From JABJMC01 sp964473745 (GTDB lineage: Bacteria > Patescibacteriota > Gracilibacteria > UBA1369 > UBA12473): a DNA stretch of 64,000 bases. The stretch's first letter is position 1, and every line of letters begins with the position of its first letter. The notes under the pieces are model-generated. The model was given only the letters and a program-made list of their open reading frames with translations. It did no database searches and had not been told where the DNA came from. The position numbers and the translations under genes are program-made. Location: contig CAYYQE010000004.1 of NCBI GenBank assembly GCA_964473745.1, positions 1 to 64,000 on the forward strand, in the 5' to 3' direction. Shown piece by piece: positions 26,592 to 35,584 of the stretch.

Positions 26592-28502
26592 ATGACAAAT
26601 GAATTAGTCCCGGGAAAAGACGATAAAAAATTCCAGAAAAAAATGTCGGATATTGATCAATGGCTTGATCAGATTTCGCATGTTAAGGGCGAAAAGCCAA
26701 AGGCGGCGCCAAAAGCGCCACAACTTAAGACGCCACAGGCTGAGCCGAAACCTAAACCGCGCCCTAAGCAAAAGAAAAAGCGTTTTAAACAAAACAAATT
26801 ACGCATCACGCCGAAACAGGGCAAGCCTAGTAAATCTAATCTTCGCATTATCCCACTTGGTGGATTTGAAGAAATTGGGAAAAACATGATGATTTTCGAA
26901 TACGGGAAAGACATTATGTTGGTGGATGCTGGTTTTCAGTTCCCAACTGAAGATATGCTGGGAGTGGATTATGTGATTCCTGATGTTTCTTATTTAAAAG
27001 AAAGAAAAAATCGAATTAAAGGGATTTTCTTAACACATGGTCATTTGGACCATATTGGAGGATTGCCTTATGTTTTGCCAAAACTTGGCTTTCCGCCGGT
27101 TTACGGCACGGCGCTTACTATTGGTTTAGTAAAGCGCCAATTAGCAGATTTCAAGCTGCTTGATCAGGTTACTTTGCATGTTTTTAAACCAAAAGAAAGT
27201 TTTCAGGCAGGAGTATTTCGCGTGTCTTCTTTCCGAGTAAATCACAGTATTCCAGATGCGGTTTCCTTTGTGATTGATACGCCGGTGGGACGCATTGTTC
27301 ATACTGGAGATTTCAAATTTGATAAAACTCCACACGATCAAAAGCCCGCGGATTTGGCCACTATTAAAAAAATTGGGCGCCAAGGAGTTCATACTTTGAT
27401 TTCAGATAGTACGAATGCTTTGCGACCTGGCCACACCACATCTGAAAAAGTAATTGCTGAAAATTTAGATAAGCTCATCCAAAGAACGCCAGGAAGATTA
27501 ATTATTGCTTCTTTTTCTTCGTTAATCGGGCGTTTACAACAAATTATGGATTCAGCGCAACGCTATAACCGGAAGATTTTTATTTCTGGTCGAAGCATGA
27601 TTACTAATATAAAAATCGCTCAGGAATTAGGACACATTAAAGTCCCGAAAGGAGTGATTATTGATATTAAGAAAATGAAGAAATATAAAGACAATGAAAT
27701 AATTGCCTTAACAACTGGTAGCCAAGGAGAAAACTTTGCGGCCTTGGCTCGAATTGCAGTTGATCATCACGCTCATGTGAAAATTAGGAAAAGCGATACA
27801 GTGATTCTTTCTTCTTCCCCAATTATTGGGAATGAAACCGCGATTATAAAAGTAATTAACATGCTTTGTCGTCGGGGGGCGAAAGTTATTACCAACAAAG
27901 ATTTTGACGTTCACACCTCTGGCCACGCCATGCAAGAAGAACTTAAAATGATGATTCGCATGACTCGACCTAAATATTTTATTCCTGAGCATGGCGATTA
28001 TTATATGCGTTCTAAACACGCTGAATTGGCGGCAGAATGCGGGGTTGCTAAAAAGAACATTTTCTTAATGGATAACGGAGAAGTAATAGAAATTGATAAA
28101 CAAAGACAACTCAAAAAAGCTAAGGAAAGGGTGCCAGCCGGACATGTGATGGTTGAAGGCCATGAAAAACTGGAAGTTGCTGCTGAAATTTTAATGGATC
28201 GCCAATTAATGGCGGAAAATGGTGTGGTTTCAATTACTTTTAGGGTGCGCCGTAAGGGGCGAGTTCTTTCTGGAAAACCATATGTTAGTAGCCGCGGATT
28301 TGTATTTGCGGATTCTTCTAAGAAGGTGGTTCATGAAATCCAAAAAAGAGCTGAAAAATCTTATAGAGAATTTTTAAAGACCCAGAAGAAACGTCCATCC
28401 GATGAAGCTCTCTTGGTTTACATTCAACAATCTGTTGATCGATTATTGGTAAATTTACTAGATAAGCGCCCTCTGGTGATCCCGCAAATCATTTATGTGT
28501 AA
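26592..28502 (+). CDS. rnj: Ribonuclease J
   Basis: Metallo-beta-lactamase/beta-CASP ribonuclease with 5'-exonuclease and endonuclease activity, central to mRNA decay and rRNA maturation. After an ~80-residue basic, Pro/Lys-rich N-terminal extension, the core starts LRIIPLGGFEEIGKNMMIFEYG. Zinc ligands: THGHLDHIGGLPYV (about 155) and VGRIVHTGDFKFD (about 240). The beta-CASP region includes ISDSTNALRPGHTTSE and IFISGRSM; HTSGHAMQEELKMMIRMTRPKYFIPEHGDYYMR is the usual C-terminal catalytic block, quoted here as two adjoining motifs. Length 636 is slightly long because of the extension. Confidence 0.96.
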   Translation: MTNELVPGKDDKKFQKKMSDIDQWLDQISHVKGEKPKAAPKAPQLKTPQAEPKPKPRPKQKKKRFKQNKLRITPKQGKPSKSNLRIIPLGGFEEIGKNMMIFEYGKDIMLVDAGFQFPTEDMLGVDYVIPDVSYLKERKNRIKGIFLTHGHLDHIGGLPYVLPKLGFPPVYGTALTIGLVKRQLADFKLLDQVTLHVFKPKESFQAGVFRVSSFRVNHSIPDAVSFVIDTPVGRIVHTGDFKFDKTPHDQKPADLATIKKIGRQGVHTLISDSTNALRPGHTTSEKVIAENLDKLIQRTPGRLIIASFSSLIGRLQQIMDSAQRYNRKIFISGRSMITNIKIAQELGHIKVPKGVIIDIKKMKKYKDNEIIALTTGSQGENFAALARIAVDHHAHVKIRKSDTVILSSSPIIGNETAIIKVINMLCRRGAKVITNKDFDVHTSGHAMQEELKMMIRMTRPKYFIPEHGDYYMRSKHAELAAECGVAKKNIFLMDNGEVIEIDKQRQLKKAKERVPAGHVMVEGHEKLEVAAEILMDRQLMAENGVVSITFRVRRKGRVLSGKPYVSSRGFVFADSSKKVVHEIQKRAEKSYREFLKTQKKRPSDEALLVYIQQSVDRLLVNLLDKRPLVIPQIIYV

Positions 28503-28681
28503 AAGTAGTGGGGTTGCGGTGCAAAGCTGAATGAAAAGTTTTGCAGGCAAAGGCCAAAGTTTCGAGAGTGCTCTCCAGAGTTTCGGGGGTACTCTTTGGG
28601 GGTTTTGACCATGTTTTGCACATGTTTTGCACATATTGTGAAGAGTTTTGAAGAGTTTAAAATTTGATCACCTTGTTTTTG

Positions 28682-28865
28682 GCTTAAATAAGCGATCTTT
28701 TTAGTTGGCGAGTTTTGAAGAATTATTATTAATTTTAATGAGCTTAAGCTGTTTTTTGGGGTTTTTATGGTGATTTTTGGTAAATAATAGTGATTTGGCT
28801 TAGGTAAGCGATTTTGTGAAATTTCAATTTTTTTGTTCAATCTTTGAGTTTTGGCTTAAGTAAGC
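28682..28865. promoter_or_regulatory. Three GCTTA-N2-TAAGC palindromes before dnaN
   Basis: Perfect 12-bp palindromes at 28682-28693 (AA), 28798-28809 (GG) and 28854-28865 (AG). They match the pair upstream of ftsA. A related AGCTTAAGCT lies at 28741-28750. Confidence 0.62.
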
Positions 28866-28967
28866 TTTTTAAAAGGTTTTTGTTATGAAAGGTTAGATCA
28901 CGTCTTTTTTAAAGGTTTGCATAGACCTTTTAACTACTGCTAGTTATTTAAATTCTTTTTAAAACAA

Positions 28968-28995
28968 TTGTCTTTTAGGGTAGAGGTCTTATAAT
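28968..28995 (+). promoter_or_regulatory. dnaN promoter
   Basis: TTGTCT (28968-28973), 16-bp spacer, TATAAT (28990-28995); the dnaN ATG is 28 bp further. Confidence 0.65.
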
Positions 28996-29023
28996 GAACA
29001 CGATTTCTTAACAATAATTAAAA

Positions 29024-30133
29024 ATGAAAGTTAAATGTCGACAAAAAGATTTGGCTTTTGCTCTGAACTTAGTAAACCGGGCAGTTAGTCCAAACACAAC
29101 TCTTCCAGTTTTGAATAATATTTTAATGAAAGCAGAAGGTAAGCGTTTGTATTTTTCTGCTACCAACCTAGAAGTGGCCATGACGTATTTTATTGATACT
29201 GAAGTTTTTAACGAAGGCGCGATCACAATTCCCGCTAAGTTAATTACTAGTTATGTTTCTCTTTTGAAAGATGAAGAAGTAGAAATAAAACTAGAAGATC
29301 GGTTGAATCTTTCGATTAAAACACCACTAGCTCACACTAAAATCAAAGGGATTGACCCTTCTGAGTTCCCAGTTATTCCAACAGTTGAAAAAGGAGAGGA
29401 ATTTACAGTTACCTCCGAAGGTTTAGAGAGAGCTATTACGCAAACAGTTTTTGCAGCTTCTTCAAATGTTTCGAGACCAGTTTTAACAGGTGTTTTGTTT
29501 AGGGTTGAAAAAGAAGACCTTTCAATGGTGGCCACAGATAGTTATCGCCTTTCTGAACGAAAAGTGGGGCTTAAAAAGGGTGTTTCCGAGGCTCATGATT
29601 GTATTATTCCTTCACACACCATTTCTGAGCTGGGTAAGATTTTGAGCTTTTTTGGTGAAGAAGCAGTGGAATGTCATGTAACCAAGAATCAAATTCTTTT
29701 TTCAGTGCAAAATTTAAGAATAATTTCTCGACTAATTGATGGTAGTTTCCCAGATTATAAGCGAATTATTCCCCCTTCTTCAAAAACTCATCTCAAGGTA
29801 AATGTTCAAGATTTTGTTTTGGCAGTTAAAAAAGTGAGTTTGTTTGTCCAAGAAACAAACAATAATGTCAAAATTAGCGTGACCAATAATGGGAAATTAA
29901 TTATTTCTACTGATGAAACCCAAATTGGTGAAGGGACAGCAGAGGTTGATGTGAAAATTGAAGGAGATAACAACAAGGTGGCCTTGAATGCTCAATATAT
30001 TTTGGATGTGTTGGCCCACATAAATGATGAGACCATAGATTTCTCTATTGACAACAAGCTTTCCCCTGTTACAATTAAGCCCGAAAAGAAAGAGGCGCGT
30101 TATACACATATTATTATGCCTCTTAAACTGTAA
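29024..30133 (+). CDS. dnaN: DNA polymerase III beta subunit (sliding clamp)
   Basis: Ring-shaped processivity clamp of the replicase. The 369-residue length and three-fold domain plan fit. KVKCRQKDLAFALNLVNRAVSPNTTLPVLNNILMKA opens domain 1 as usual (two adjoining motifs); SRPVLTGVLFRVEKEDLSMVATDSYRLSERK is the domain 2 signature; the end HIIMPLKL matches the conserved C-terminal IMPMRL-type tail that forms the peptide-binding cleft. mfd follows after 8 bp, so replication and repair genes share a transcript. The likely origin and palindromes lie upstream. Confidence 0.97.
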   Translation: MKVKCRQKDLAFALNLVNRAVSPNTTLPVLNNILMKAEGKRLYFSATNLEVAMTYFIDTEVFNEGAITIPAKLITSYVSLLKDEEVEIKLEDRLNLSIKTPLAHTKIKGIDPSEFPVIPTVEKGEEFTVTSEGLERAITQTVFAASSNVSRPVLTGVLFRVEKEDLSMVATDSYRLSERKVGLKKGVSEAHDCIIPSHTISELGKILSFFGEEAVECHVTKNQILFSVQNLRIISRLIDGSFPDYKRIIPPSSKTHLKVNVQDFVLAVKKVSLFVQETNNNVKISVTNNGKLIISTDETQIGEGTAEVDVKIEGDNNKVALNAQYILDVLAHINDETIDFSIDNKLSPVTIKPEKKEARYTHIIMPLKL

Positions 30134-30141
30134 GCCTTTTA

Positions 30142-33100
30142 ATGAAATTTCCGCATCCGCGCAACCAAGAAGTTCTTGAACTTTTTGGCTCTCATCGATA
30201 CGTTACTTTATCTGGTGGAGGTAATTTTTCCTCCAAAGCATTTGTCGTGTCTGATATTTTGGACCAATTTGATGATGTAAAAAAACTAGTTTGGGTAGTG
30301 AATAATAAGGCTGAACAAGAGAGTATGGCCCGAGTTTTGGGAGATTGGATTGATTTTGATGTTGATATTTTTGACGCCGAAGGAGGACACCGTGCCTTGG
30401 CACATACTTTAGCGACACTTTCCTCTTCTGCGAAAGAAAGGGCCGTTGTTATGACGTATCAACAAATATTAGATCTTTATCCGCGCCGGCATGATATTGA
30501 GCAAAATTTAATGACTATAAAAACAGGGGGGGAAATTGATCCCACTGATGTTTTTGAGACTTTGATAAACATGGAGTATGAGGTTTCGGAAGATCCTTTT
30601 TTGGAGCAGGGAACTTATTTGCGGCACGGTGATGTGATTGATATTTTTCCAATTAATAGCAAAAATCCAGTTCGAATTGAGTTGGATTTCGAGACCGTCT
30701 CAGCGATTTATGAATATAAGCAAGGGGAGGGAACACAAAAAATTAAAGATCATAAAAAATTCACAATTTATCCGTTGAATGTTTTTGAAAAAACCGCACA
30801 TATTTGGGAACATTTAGGGAAAGGAACGCTTTTGATTGAGGATGAATTAGATTTAAGTGAGGATTTGTATCGCGAGGTGGATGAGATTTTGAAAAAGCGC
30901 CCAAATGATGTGAGTTATATTTTGTTTACTTCTTTTTTGGAGGAAAGTGATTATCACTTTCATTTGCACTATCTTTCCGTTCTTAAATATCAGAACAAAT
31001 TAGATTTTCTGGAGAATATGAGGGAGAAAATGGTGGAAGGGTGGCGAGTGTACTTGTTTACAAAAAACAGCAAAGAAATAAAAAATTATTTTGATGATCG
31101 GCGGATTCATTATGTTGATGATCCAAATGATTTAGAGGAAGGTCGCGCTGGAGTGGTGTTCTTTTCATTAGAAAAAGAAGACCCTTTCCCGCATTCTTTC
31201 CAAAATCCACACGTTAAATTTGCTTTAATCACGGATCGAGAAATTATGGGATTGCGTGAGGGGGCTCACCGGGATCCAGCTCAACACGCGGTGTTTTTAG
31301 ATTTTTTGACGGGGCTTAAAATTGGAGATTATGTGGTGCATTCTGATCACGGGATTGCCCATTTTAACGGGTTGGACAAGCGAACCATTGATGAGGTTAC
31401 GCGGGAATATTTACATTTGGCATACGCCGAAAACGACAAACTTTTTGTACCAATTGATCAGGCAGACAAGGTGAGTAAATTTATTGGAGCTGGGGACCAG
31501 GCGCCACGATTAACGCGATTAGGGTCAGCGGAGTGGTCGACAATTACAAATAAGGTTAAAAAAGAAACTCAAAATATTGCTAAAGAATTGCTTAAATTAT
31601 ACGCGGAACGGCAAAGGGCTGGCGGGCATCAATACAAAGAAGGAAATGAAGATTCGGGCCGTTTTGCGGAGGCTTTCCCGTACGAAGAAACACCAGGGCA
31701 GCTCAAAGCCATTCAAGATGTAGCCAAAGACATGGAACGCAAAAAGCCAATGGATCGCTTGGTGTGTGGGGATGTTGGTTTTGGGAAAACAGAGGTGGCG
31801 ATGCGAGCTGCTTTTAAGGCTGTTCAAGGAGGAAAACAGGTAGCTGTGATTTCACCAATTACAATTTTGGCAGACCAGCACTACAAGTCGTTTACAAAAA
31901 GAATGAGTGCTTTCCCAGAAATCCGAATAGAAATGTTAAGTCGGTTTAGAACTCAGTCTGAACAAAAAAAGATTGTTAAAAAGTTAGCAAATGGAGAGGT
32001 GGACATTATTATTGGGACGCATCGTTTGATCCAAGCAGATATTAAGTTTAAAGATTTGGGGTTGGTGGTGATTGATGAAGAGCAACGTTTTGGGGTTAAG
32101 CAGAAAGAGCGATTTAAGGAGCTGCGCCGTGAAGTGGATATTTTGACGCTTACAGCGACGCCTATCCCGCGAACGCTAAATATTAGCCTGCACGGCTTGC
32201 GAGACATTACAACCATTACTACGCCTCCTCCTGGGCGTTTGCCGATTGTTACGGAGGTGCGTCGATTTTCATTTGGGTTGATTCGAGAATCGATCATGCG
32301 TGAGCTAGAACGAGGTGGGCAGACTTATTTTTTGCATAATCGGGTCGAGACAATTGATGAAATGACTGATCGTTTAAAAAAGTTGTTGCCAGAGGCGAAA
32401 TTTGTGACTGCTCATGGGAAGCTTAATCCAAGCGATTTGGAGGAGAGAATTATGGCGTTTAAAGATAAAAAATATGATGTTTTGGTGAGTTCGACGATTA
32501 TTGAAAACGGAATTGATTTGGCGAATGCTAATACGTTGATTGTAAATAAGGCGGAAAAATTTGGATTGGCGCAGCTTTACCAGCTTAGAGGGCGGGTGGG
32601 GCGCAGTAAGAAGCAGGCTTATGCGTATTTTTTGTATCATTCGCAAAGGTTGCCGCTGGATGCCAAAAAAAGGTTGCGGGCAATTGTAGAGGCCTCGGAA
32701 TTAGGAGCCGGCTTCCAAATTGCTATGAAAGATTTAGAAATTAGAGGAGCTGGGGATATTTTAGGGGCGAATCAACACGGCGCAATTCAGGTTGTGGGAG
32801 TGAGCCATTTTATTCGCATGCTTAACCAGGCTGTAGAAAACTTGAAAGAAGGGCGCGAAGCCAAGGCTTCCGCTGAAGCGCCAAAAGACGTATCTATTGA
32901 AATTCCATTACCAGCCTTTATTCCGGATGATTACATTGTTAGCGCCAAAGATAAGATTGGAATTTACCAGCGTTTGGCGGCCGCAGATAATTTTTCTTAT
33001 TTGGCTGAACTGAAAGATGACTTAGTAGAAGATTACGGGAAAATGCCAACTGAGGTTGCGAATTTATTCCACGTTTTAGAGCTTAAGTTATTGGCTAAAA

Positions 33101-33360
33101 AAGCAGGGCTTACTAATATTCGCGCTGATAATATTCACGGGCGAGGCGAACGAATTTTGGTTTTATCTATGTCTGATCAGGTTCGCCCAGAAAATATTTT
33201 GAGCTTACTTGAGTTTAATAAAAAATGGTTGGTAAGTTGCTCAAAACTAAAAATCACTTTTGAAGATGTGGGCGTGAACTGGGTTGATGGCTTGAAAGAA
33301 AGCCTAAAAGAATTAGGGAAAAAGGTGAAAAATGCGCCGGGATCAGAGGTTAAGAAATAG
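30142..33360 (+). CDS. mfd: Transcription-repair coupling factor Mfd
   Basis: Superfamily 2 translocase that removes stalled RNA polymerase and recruits excision repair. In order: an N-terminal UvrB-like module (about 1-330; GTYLRHGDVIDIFP), the RNAP-interacting domain (IGDYVVHSDHGIAHFNGLD near 395), Walker A GDVGFGKTEVAMRAAF near 543, the DEEQ box VIDEEQRFGVKQKE near 650, TATPIPRTLNISLHGLRD, the helicase C-domain with RGRVGRSKKQAYAYFLY near 820, and a C-terminal TRCF domain. At 1072 residues it is a little shorter than the E. coli protein. The ssrA gene follows 22 bp after its stop. Confidence 0.97.
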   Translation: MKFPHPRNQEVLELFGSHRYVTLSGGGNFSSKAFVVSDILDQFDDVKKLVWVVNNKAEQESMARVLGDWIDFDVDIFDAEGGHRALAHTLATLSSSAKERAVVMTYQQILDLYPRRHDIEQNLMTIKTGGEIDPTDVFETLINMEYEVSEDPFLEQGTYLRHGDVIDIFPINSKNPVRIELDFETVSAIYEYKQGEGTQKIKDHKKFTIYPLNVFEKTAHIWEHLGKGTLLIEDELDLSEDLYREVDEILKKRPNDVSYILFTSFLEESDYHFHLHYLSVLKYQNKLDFLENMREKMVEGWRVYLFTKNSKEIKNYFDDRRIHYVDDPNDLEEGRAGVVFFSLEKEDPFPHSFQNPHVKFALITDREIMGLREGAHRDPAQHAVFLDFLTGLKIGDYVVHSDHGIAHFNGLDKRTIDEVTREYLHLAYAENDKLFVPIDQADKVSKFIGAGDQAPRLTRLGSAEWSTITNKVKKETQNIAKELLKLYAERQRAGGHQYKEGNEDSGRFAEAFPYEETPGQLKAIQDVAKDMERKKPMDRLVCGDVGFGKTEVAMRAAFKAVQGGKQVAVISPITILADQHYKSFTKRMSAFPEIRIEMLSRFRTQSEQKKIVKKLANGEVDIIIGTHRLIQADIKFKDLGLVVIDEEQRFGVKQKERFKELRREVDILTLTATPIPRTLNISLHGLRDITTITTPPPGRLPIVTEVRRFSFGLIRESIMRELERGGQTYFLHNRVETIDEMTDRLKKLLPEAKFVTAHGKLNPSDLEERIMAFKDKKYDVLVSSTIIENGIDLANANTLIVNKAEKFGLAQLYQLRGRVGRSKKQAYAYFLYHSQRLPLDAKKRLRAIVEASELGAGFQIAMKDLEIRGAGDILGANQHGAIQVVGVSHFIRMLNQAVENLKEGREAKASAEAPKDVSIEIPLPAFIPDDYIVSAKDKIGIYQRLAAADNFSYLAELKDDLVEDYGKMPTEVANLFHVLELKLLAKKAGLTNIRADNIHGRGERILVLSMSDQVRPENILSLLEFNKKWLVSCSKLKITFEDVGVNWVDGLKESLKELGKKVKNAPGSEVKK

Positions 33361-33382
33361 TTGTTTTGCTCTTTCACATTTT

Positions 33383-33797
33383 GGGGATGCCTTGGCTTTG
33401 ACAGGAAGAGACCTGTTTTTTTACGGCCGTTACGGGATCGCGCTGTCTCCCGTTATATCCGTCCAGCGCAAACATAATTGCAGATTCTGTATCTGAAACT
33501 GATGCTCGTTATCCAAACCGCCTCGCTTTTGCGCCGGCATTTGCTTAATTGAGTGTCTACAGGCCGCCTTTTCGCGGCCACGCCTTTCTGAGGATTGCTT
33601 TACGACTCATTTAGGCTTCATTTAGTAAAGATCGGAATTAAAGTGGAGGTTCAGCACTTTATGACCTAAACTTCCTTGTCCATTTATGAGAGCTTTTTGT
33701 TCGTCCTTTATTCTCATAAACATTAGAACGAACTATAACGGTAGAAGTCATTAGATAGCCTTCTTGGACGCGGGTTCGACTCCCGCCATCTCCACCA
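33383..33797 (+). ncRNA. ssrA: tmRNA
   Basis: About 415 nt. The 5' end GGGGATG pairs over 7 bp with CATCTCC before an encoded ACCA at the 3' end, and the T arm GCGGGTTCGACTCCCGC is intact. The D-arm analogue (GGCTTTGACAGGA) is near the 5' end. The resume codon is probably GCA at 33468 in the context AGC GCA AAC. From there 26 codons run to TAA at 33546-33548: ANIIADSVSETDARYPNR followed by LAFAPAFA. The tag is long and ends AFA, not LAA. It works with SmpB, encoded at 62139-62579, to rescue stalled ribosomes. Confidence 0.93.
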
Positions 33798-33842
33798 GAC
33801 ACAAAATGAGCGCCAAAAAAGAGTTAGGGGATATGCCTTTTC

Positions 33843-33928
33843 GCATAGGTACATTAGCTTGACTCGTATGACATATTTAAACCTGATGGGATCGTGTTGC
33901 GTCAAACGTAACGTACGATAAGGAGGGT
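33843..33928 (-). repeat. Dispersed hairpin repeat, copy d
   Basis: Reverse complement of copy c over about 85 bp except for a roughly 15-bp central stretch. Together c and d flank RNase J, dnaN, mfd and ssrA in inverted orientation. Confidence 0.82.
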
Positions 33929-33998
33929 TTTTTGAGATGTTAATTTTGATTTACTTGAGTTAGAGCATAAAAATTTTGGAGATAATGAGTGTTGCTGA

Positions 33999-34004
33999 CA
34001 TAAT
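33999..34004 (+). promoter_or_regulatory. -10 box giving a leaderless mRNA (UPF0489 gene)
   Basis: CATAAT ends exactly 6 nt before the ATG at 34011. The -35 region is weak. Confidence 0.45.
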
Positions 34005-34010
34005 GCGACC

Positions 34011-34709
34011 ATGTATGATCAAAGTTTTTGGTTAAAAGGAAGCAAGGGGAACAATGCTTTTTCTTATGAAAAACGTGGTGAAAATCCGCGTTTATTTGTC
34101 CCCCCGATTGTTGAGGGCGGTTTTGCTGATTTGAAAATTGGGAAGGAGGTGGCGTTTGAAGATTTTGAGGAGGGGAAACTGAAGAGTTGTGTGGGGCTTG
34201 AAAGTTTTGTGAAGATGGATTTTTTGGGAACGCCGGGAGTTGTTTTTGATAATCATAATCATGCCTTTTATTTTTGGCAGGAGGCGGTTAATAAGGGGTT
34301 AATTAAACCTGGAGCGACGCTCGTGCATGTGGACCAACATAAAGACACTCGTGAGCCGGCCGAGCCTTATCGTGGAGCTAATTTAGTGGATGCGTTTAAG
34401 TACACAAACGAAGTGTTGAATGTGGGGAATTATATTCCGCCAGCTGTGGAGTGTGGGTTGATTGGCGAAGTGATTTCAATAACGAGTGAGGCGGGGTTAA
34501 ACGAGGTTGCGCGACAAGGGAATGTGATTTTGAACTTGGATTTAGACTTTTTTGTGCCGGAAATGGAGGTGGGCTTTGAAAAGGCGCGGGAATTTTTGCG
34601 CGCACAGGCGGAAAAAGCAGATTTTATCACAATTGCGACTAGTCCGTTTTTTATTGATCAGGAAGGGGTTTTGGAGGTATTGGCAGCCTTCTTTATCCCA
34701 CAAAAGTAA
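34011..34709 (+). CDS. UPF0489-family protein
   Basis: 232 residues. The layout resembles the UPF0489 (arginase-fold-like) family of unknown function: FDNHNHAFYFWQEA near residue 80, ATLVHVDQHKDTRE near 103, VILNLDLDFFVPEM near 172 and IATSPFFIDQEGVLEVL near 207. The His/Asp spacing suggests a metal site. The 3' end overlaps the opposite-strand methyltransferase by 52 bp. No neighbour gives a clear pathway link. Recognition is by motif memory, so moderate confidence. Confidence 0.65.
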   Translation: MYDQSFWLKGSKGNNAFSYEKRGENPRLFVPPIVEGGFADLKIGKEVAFEDFEEGKLKSCVGLESFVKMDFLGTPGVVFDNHNHAFYFWQEAVNKGLIKPGATLVHVDQHKDTREPAEPYRGANLVDAFKYTNEVLNVGNYIPPAVECGLIGEVISITSEAGLNEVARQGNVILNLDLDFFVPEMEVGFEKAREFLRAQAEKADFITIATSPFFIDQEGVLEVLAAFFIPQK

Positions 34710-35455
34710 TAGAAATTTTGATTTTTGGTGTCGCGGCGAATTGGGGAATTGGCTTCAAAAATTTCAGTTTGGGGGAACATATTGCGTAAGCGACGGTACG
34801 AAATAATAGATTCGTAAGCCAAAGGAATGTCATCGTGTTCGTGAAGCGAGGCATAATCTTCGTAATTTTCAAACCATTCATCAGCGATGCCAATAAAACC
34901 GCCAGGTTTGGTAACGCGTTGGATTTCCTTAGCGGCAGTTGGTTTAACACTATCGTGTAGAAGATGAAAAACAAAACTAGCCAGGCAAATATCTATAGAG
35001 TTGTCTTTTAGAGGGATTTTTTCGCAGGAAGCAACGATTCCTTTTGAATGGCGGAGTTTTTCGTAAATTTTGAATTTAAGAAGAGAGTTTATAAGAGCGG
35101 AAGGGAATTGAAATTCTCTCATTTGAGTTTTGCTTATAACACGTTCAGAAACATCCAGCATAATAAGTTTAGTTTTTTCAAGTAGGCCAACGCGAGCCAG
35201 TTCTTGCATAACAAGAAGGGAAGTCATGGCTCCGACAGCTGGTCCGACATCGAGAATTTTAATTTGTTTTACAGCTTGAAGGCGGCGCATTTGATTTAAA
35301 ATGTACATACGAATGCTTCGGGTGATTCCCAAATTTCCTTCAATGATAAAATAATCAGTGAGAAGTTTTTCTTCAATGTAATCAGTTAGGCCGCCAAAGC
35401 GAATAATTGAAGAGGTGACAAAGTCGTCGACAGATGGAGGTTTTTGACGCGTCAT
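34658..35455 (-). CDS. SAM-dependent methyltransferase, class I
   Basis: 265 residues. The SAM-binding motif I is ILDVGPAVGAMTSLL near residue 62, with LIMLDVSERVI (motif II acidic residue) near 94 and KIPLKDNSIDICLASFVFHLL (motif IV/post region) near 153, then KEIQRVTKPGGFIGIADEWF near 180, all typical of the UbiE/Methyltransf_11 group. The substrate is not evident. It is divergent to a TrmB-type regulator gene with about 130 bp between them, so the regulator could control both. Confidence 0.82.
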   Translation of the reverse strand: MTRQKPPSVDDFVTSSIIRFGGLTDYIEEKLLTDYFIIEGNLGITRSIRMYILNQMRRLQAVKQIKILDVGPAVGAMTSLLVMQELARVGLLEKTKLIMLDVSERVISKTQMREFQFPSALINSLLKFKIYEKLRHSKGIVASCEKIPLKDNSIDICLASFVFHLLHDSVKPTAAKEIQRVTKPGGFIGIADEWFENYEDYASLHEHDDIPLAYESIISYRRLRNMFPQTEIFEANSPIRRDTKNQNFYYFCGIKKAANTSKTPS

Positions 35456-35468
35456 TTGTGTAAATTAA

Positions 35469-35497
35469 TTGACACAAAATCGGGGAAGAGTTATGAT
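35469..35497 (+). promoter_or_regulatory. Promoter of the TrmB-family regulator
   Basis: Consensus-like TTGACA (35469-35474), 17-bp spacer, TATGAT (35492-35497). Confidence 0.75.
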
Positions 35498-35499
35498 GG

Positions 35500-35537
35500 G
35501 CTCCCAGATAGGGGGAGCTCTTCATGGAGGCATGAAG
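35500..35537 (+). promoter_or_regulatory. Two inverted repeats just after the -10 box
   Basis: GCTCCC/GGGAGC spans about 35500-35518, and CTTCATG-GAGG-CATGAAG (35520-35537) is a perfect 7-4-7 palindrome. Both lie where a repressor would block the promoter at 35469-35497, so autoregulation by the downstream TrmB-type protein is a reasonable guess. Confidence 0.55.
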
Positions 35538-35584
35538 TGTAGTTTTTTTTAGCTTTATTGTCAATCCTAATTTACAAATTTATT

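Larger units (their letters stand above)
28503..29023. other. Candidate replication origin region before dnaN
   Basis: Strongly AT-rich, non-coding. Two direct copies of TTTTGCACA (28614-28622, 28625-28633), one mismatch from the DnaA box TTATNCACA, lie 11 bp apart. Short direct repeats of GAAGAGTTTT follow, then three GCTTA-N2-TAAGC palindromes and A/T tracts. Adjacent dnaN is a classical origin neighbour, but dnaA is not in the window. Origin function is inference. Confidence 0.4.

Noticed and set aside
28493..28840. Minus-strand 115-aa frame before dnaN
   Set aside because: Composition is AT-driven and it overlaps the palindromes and short repeats; no family or start signal.
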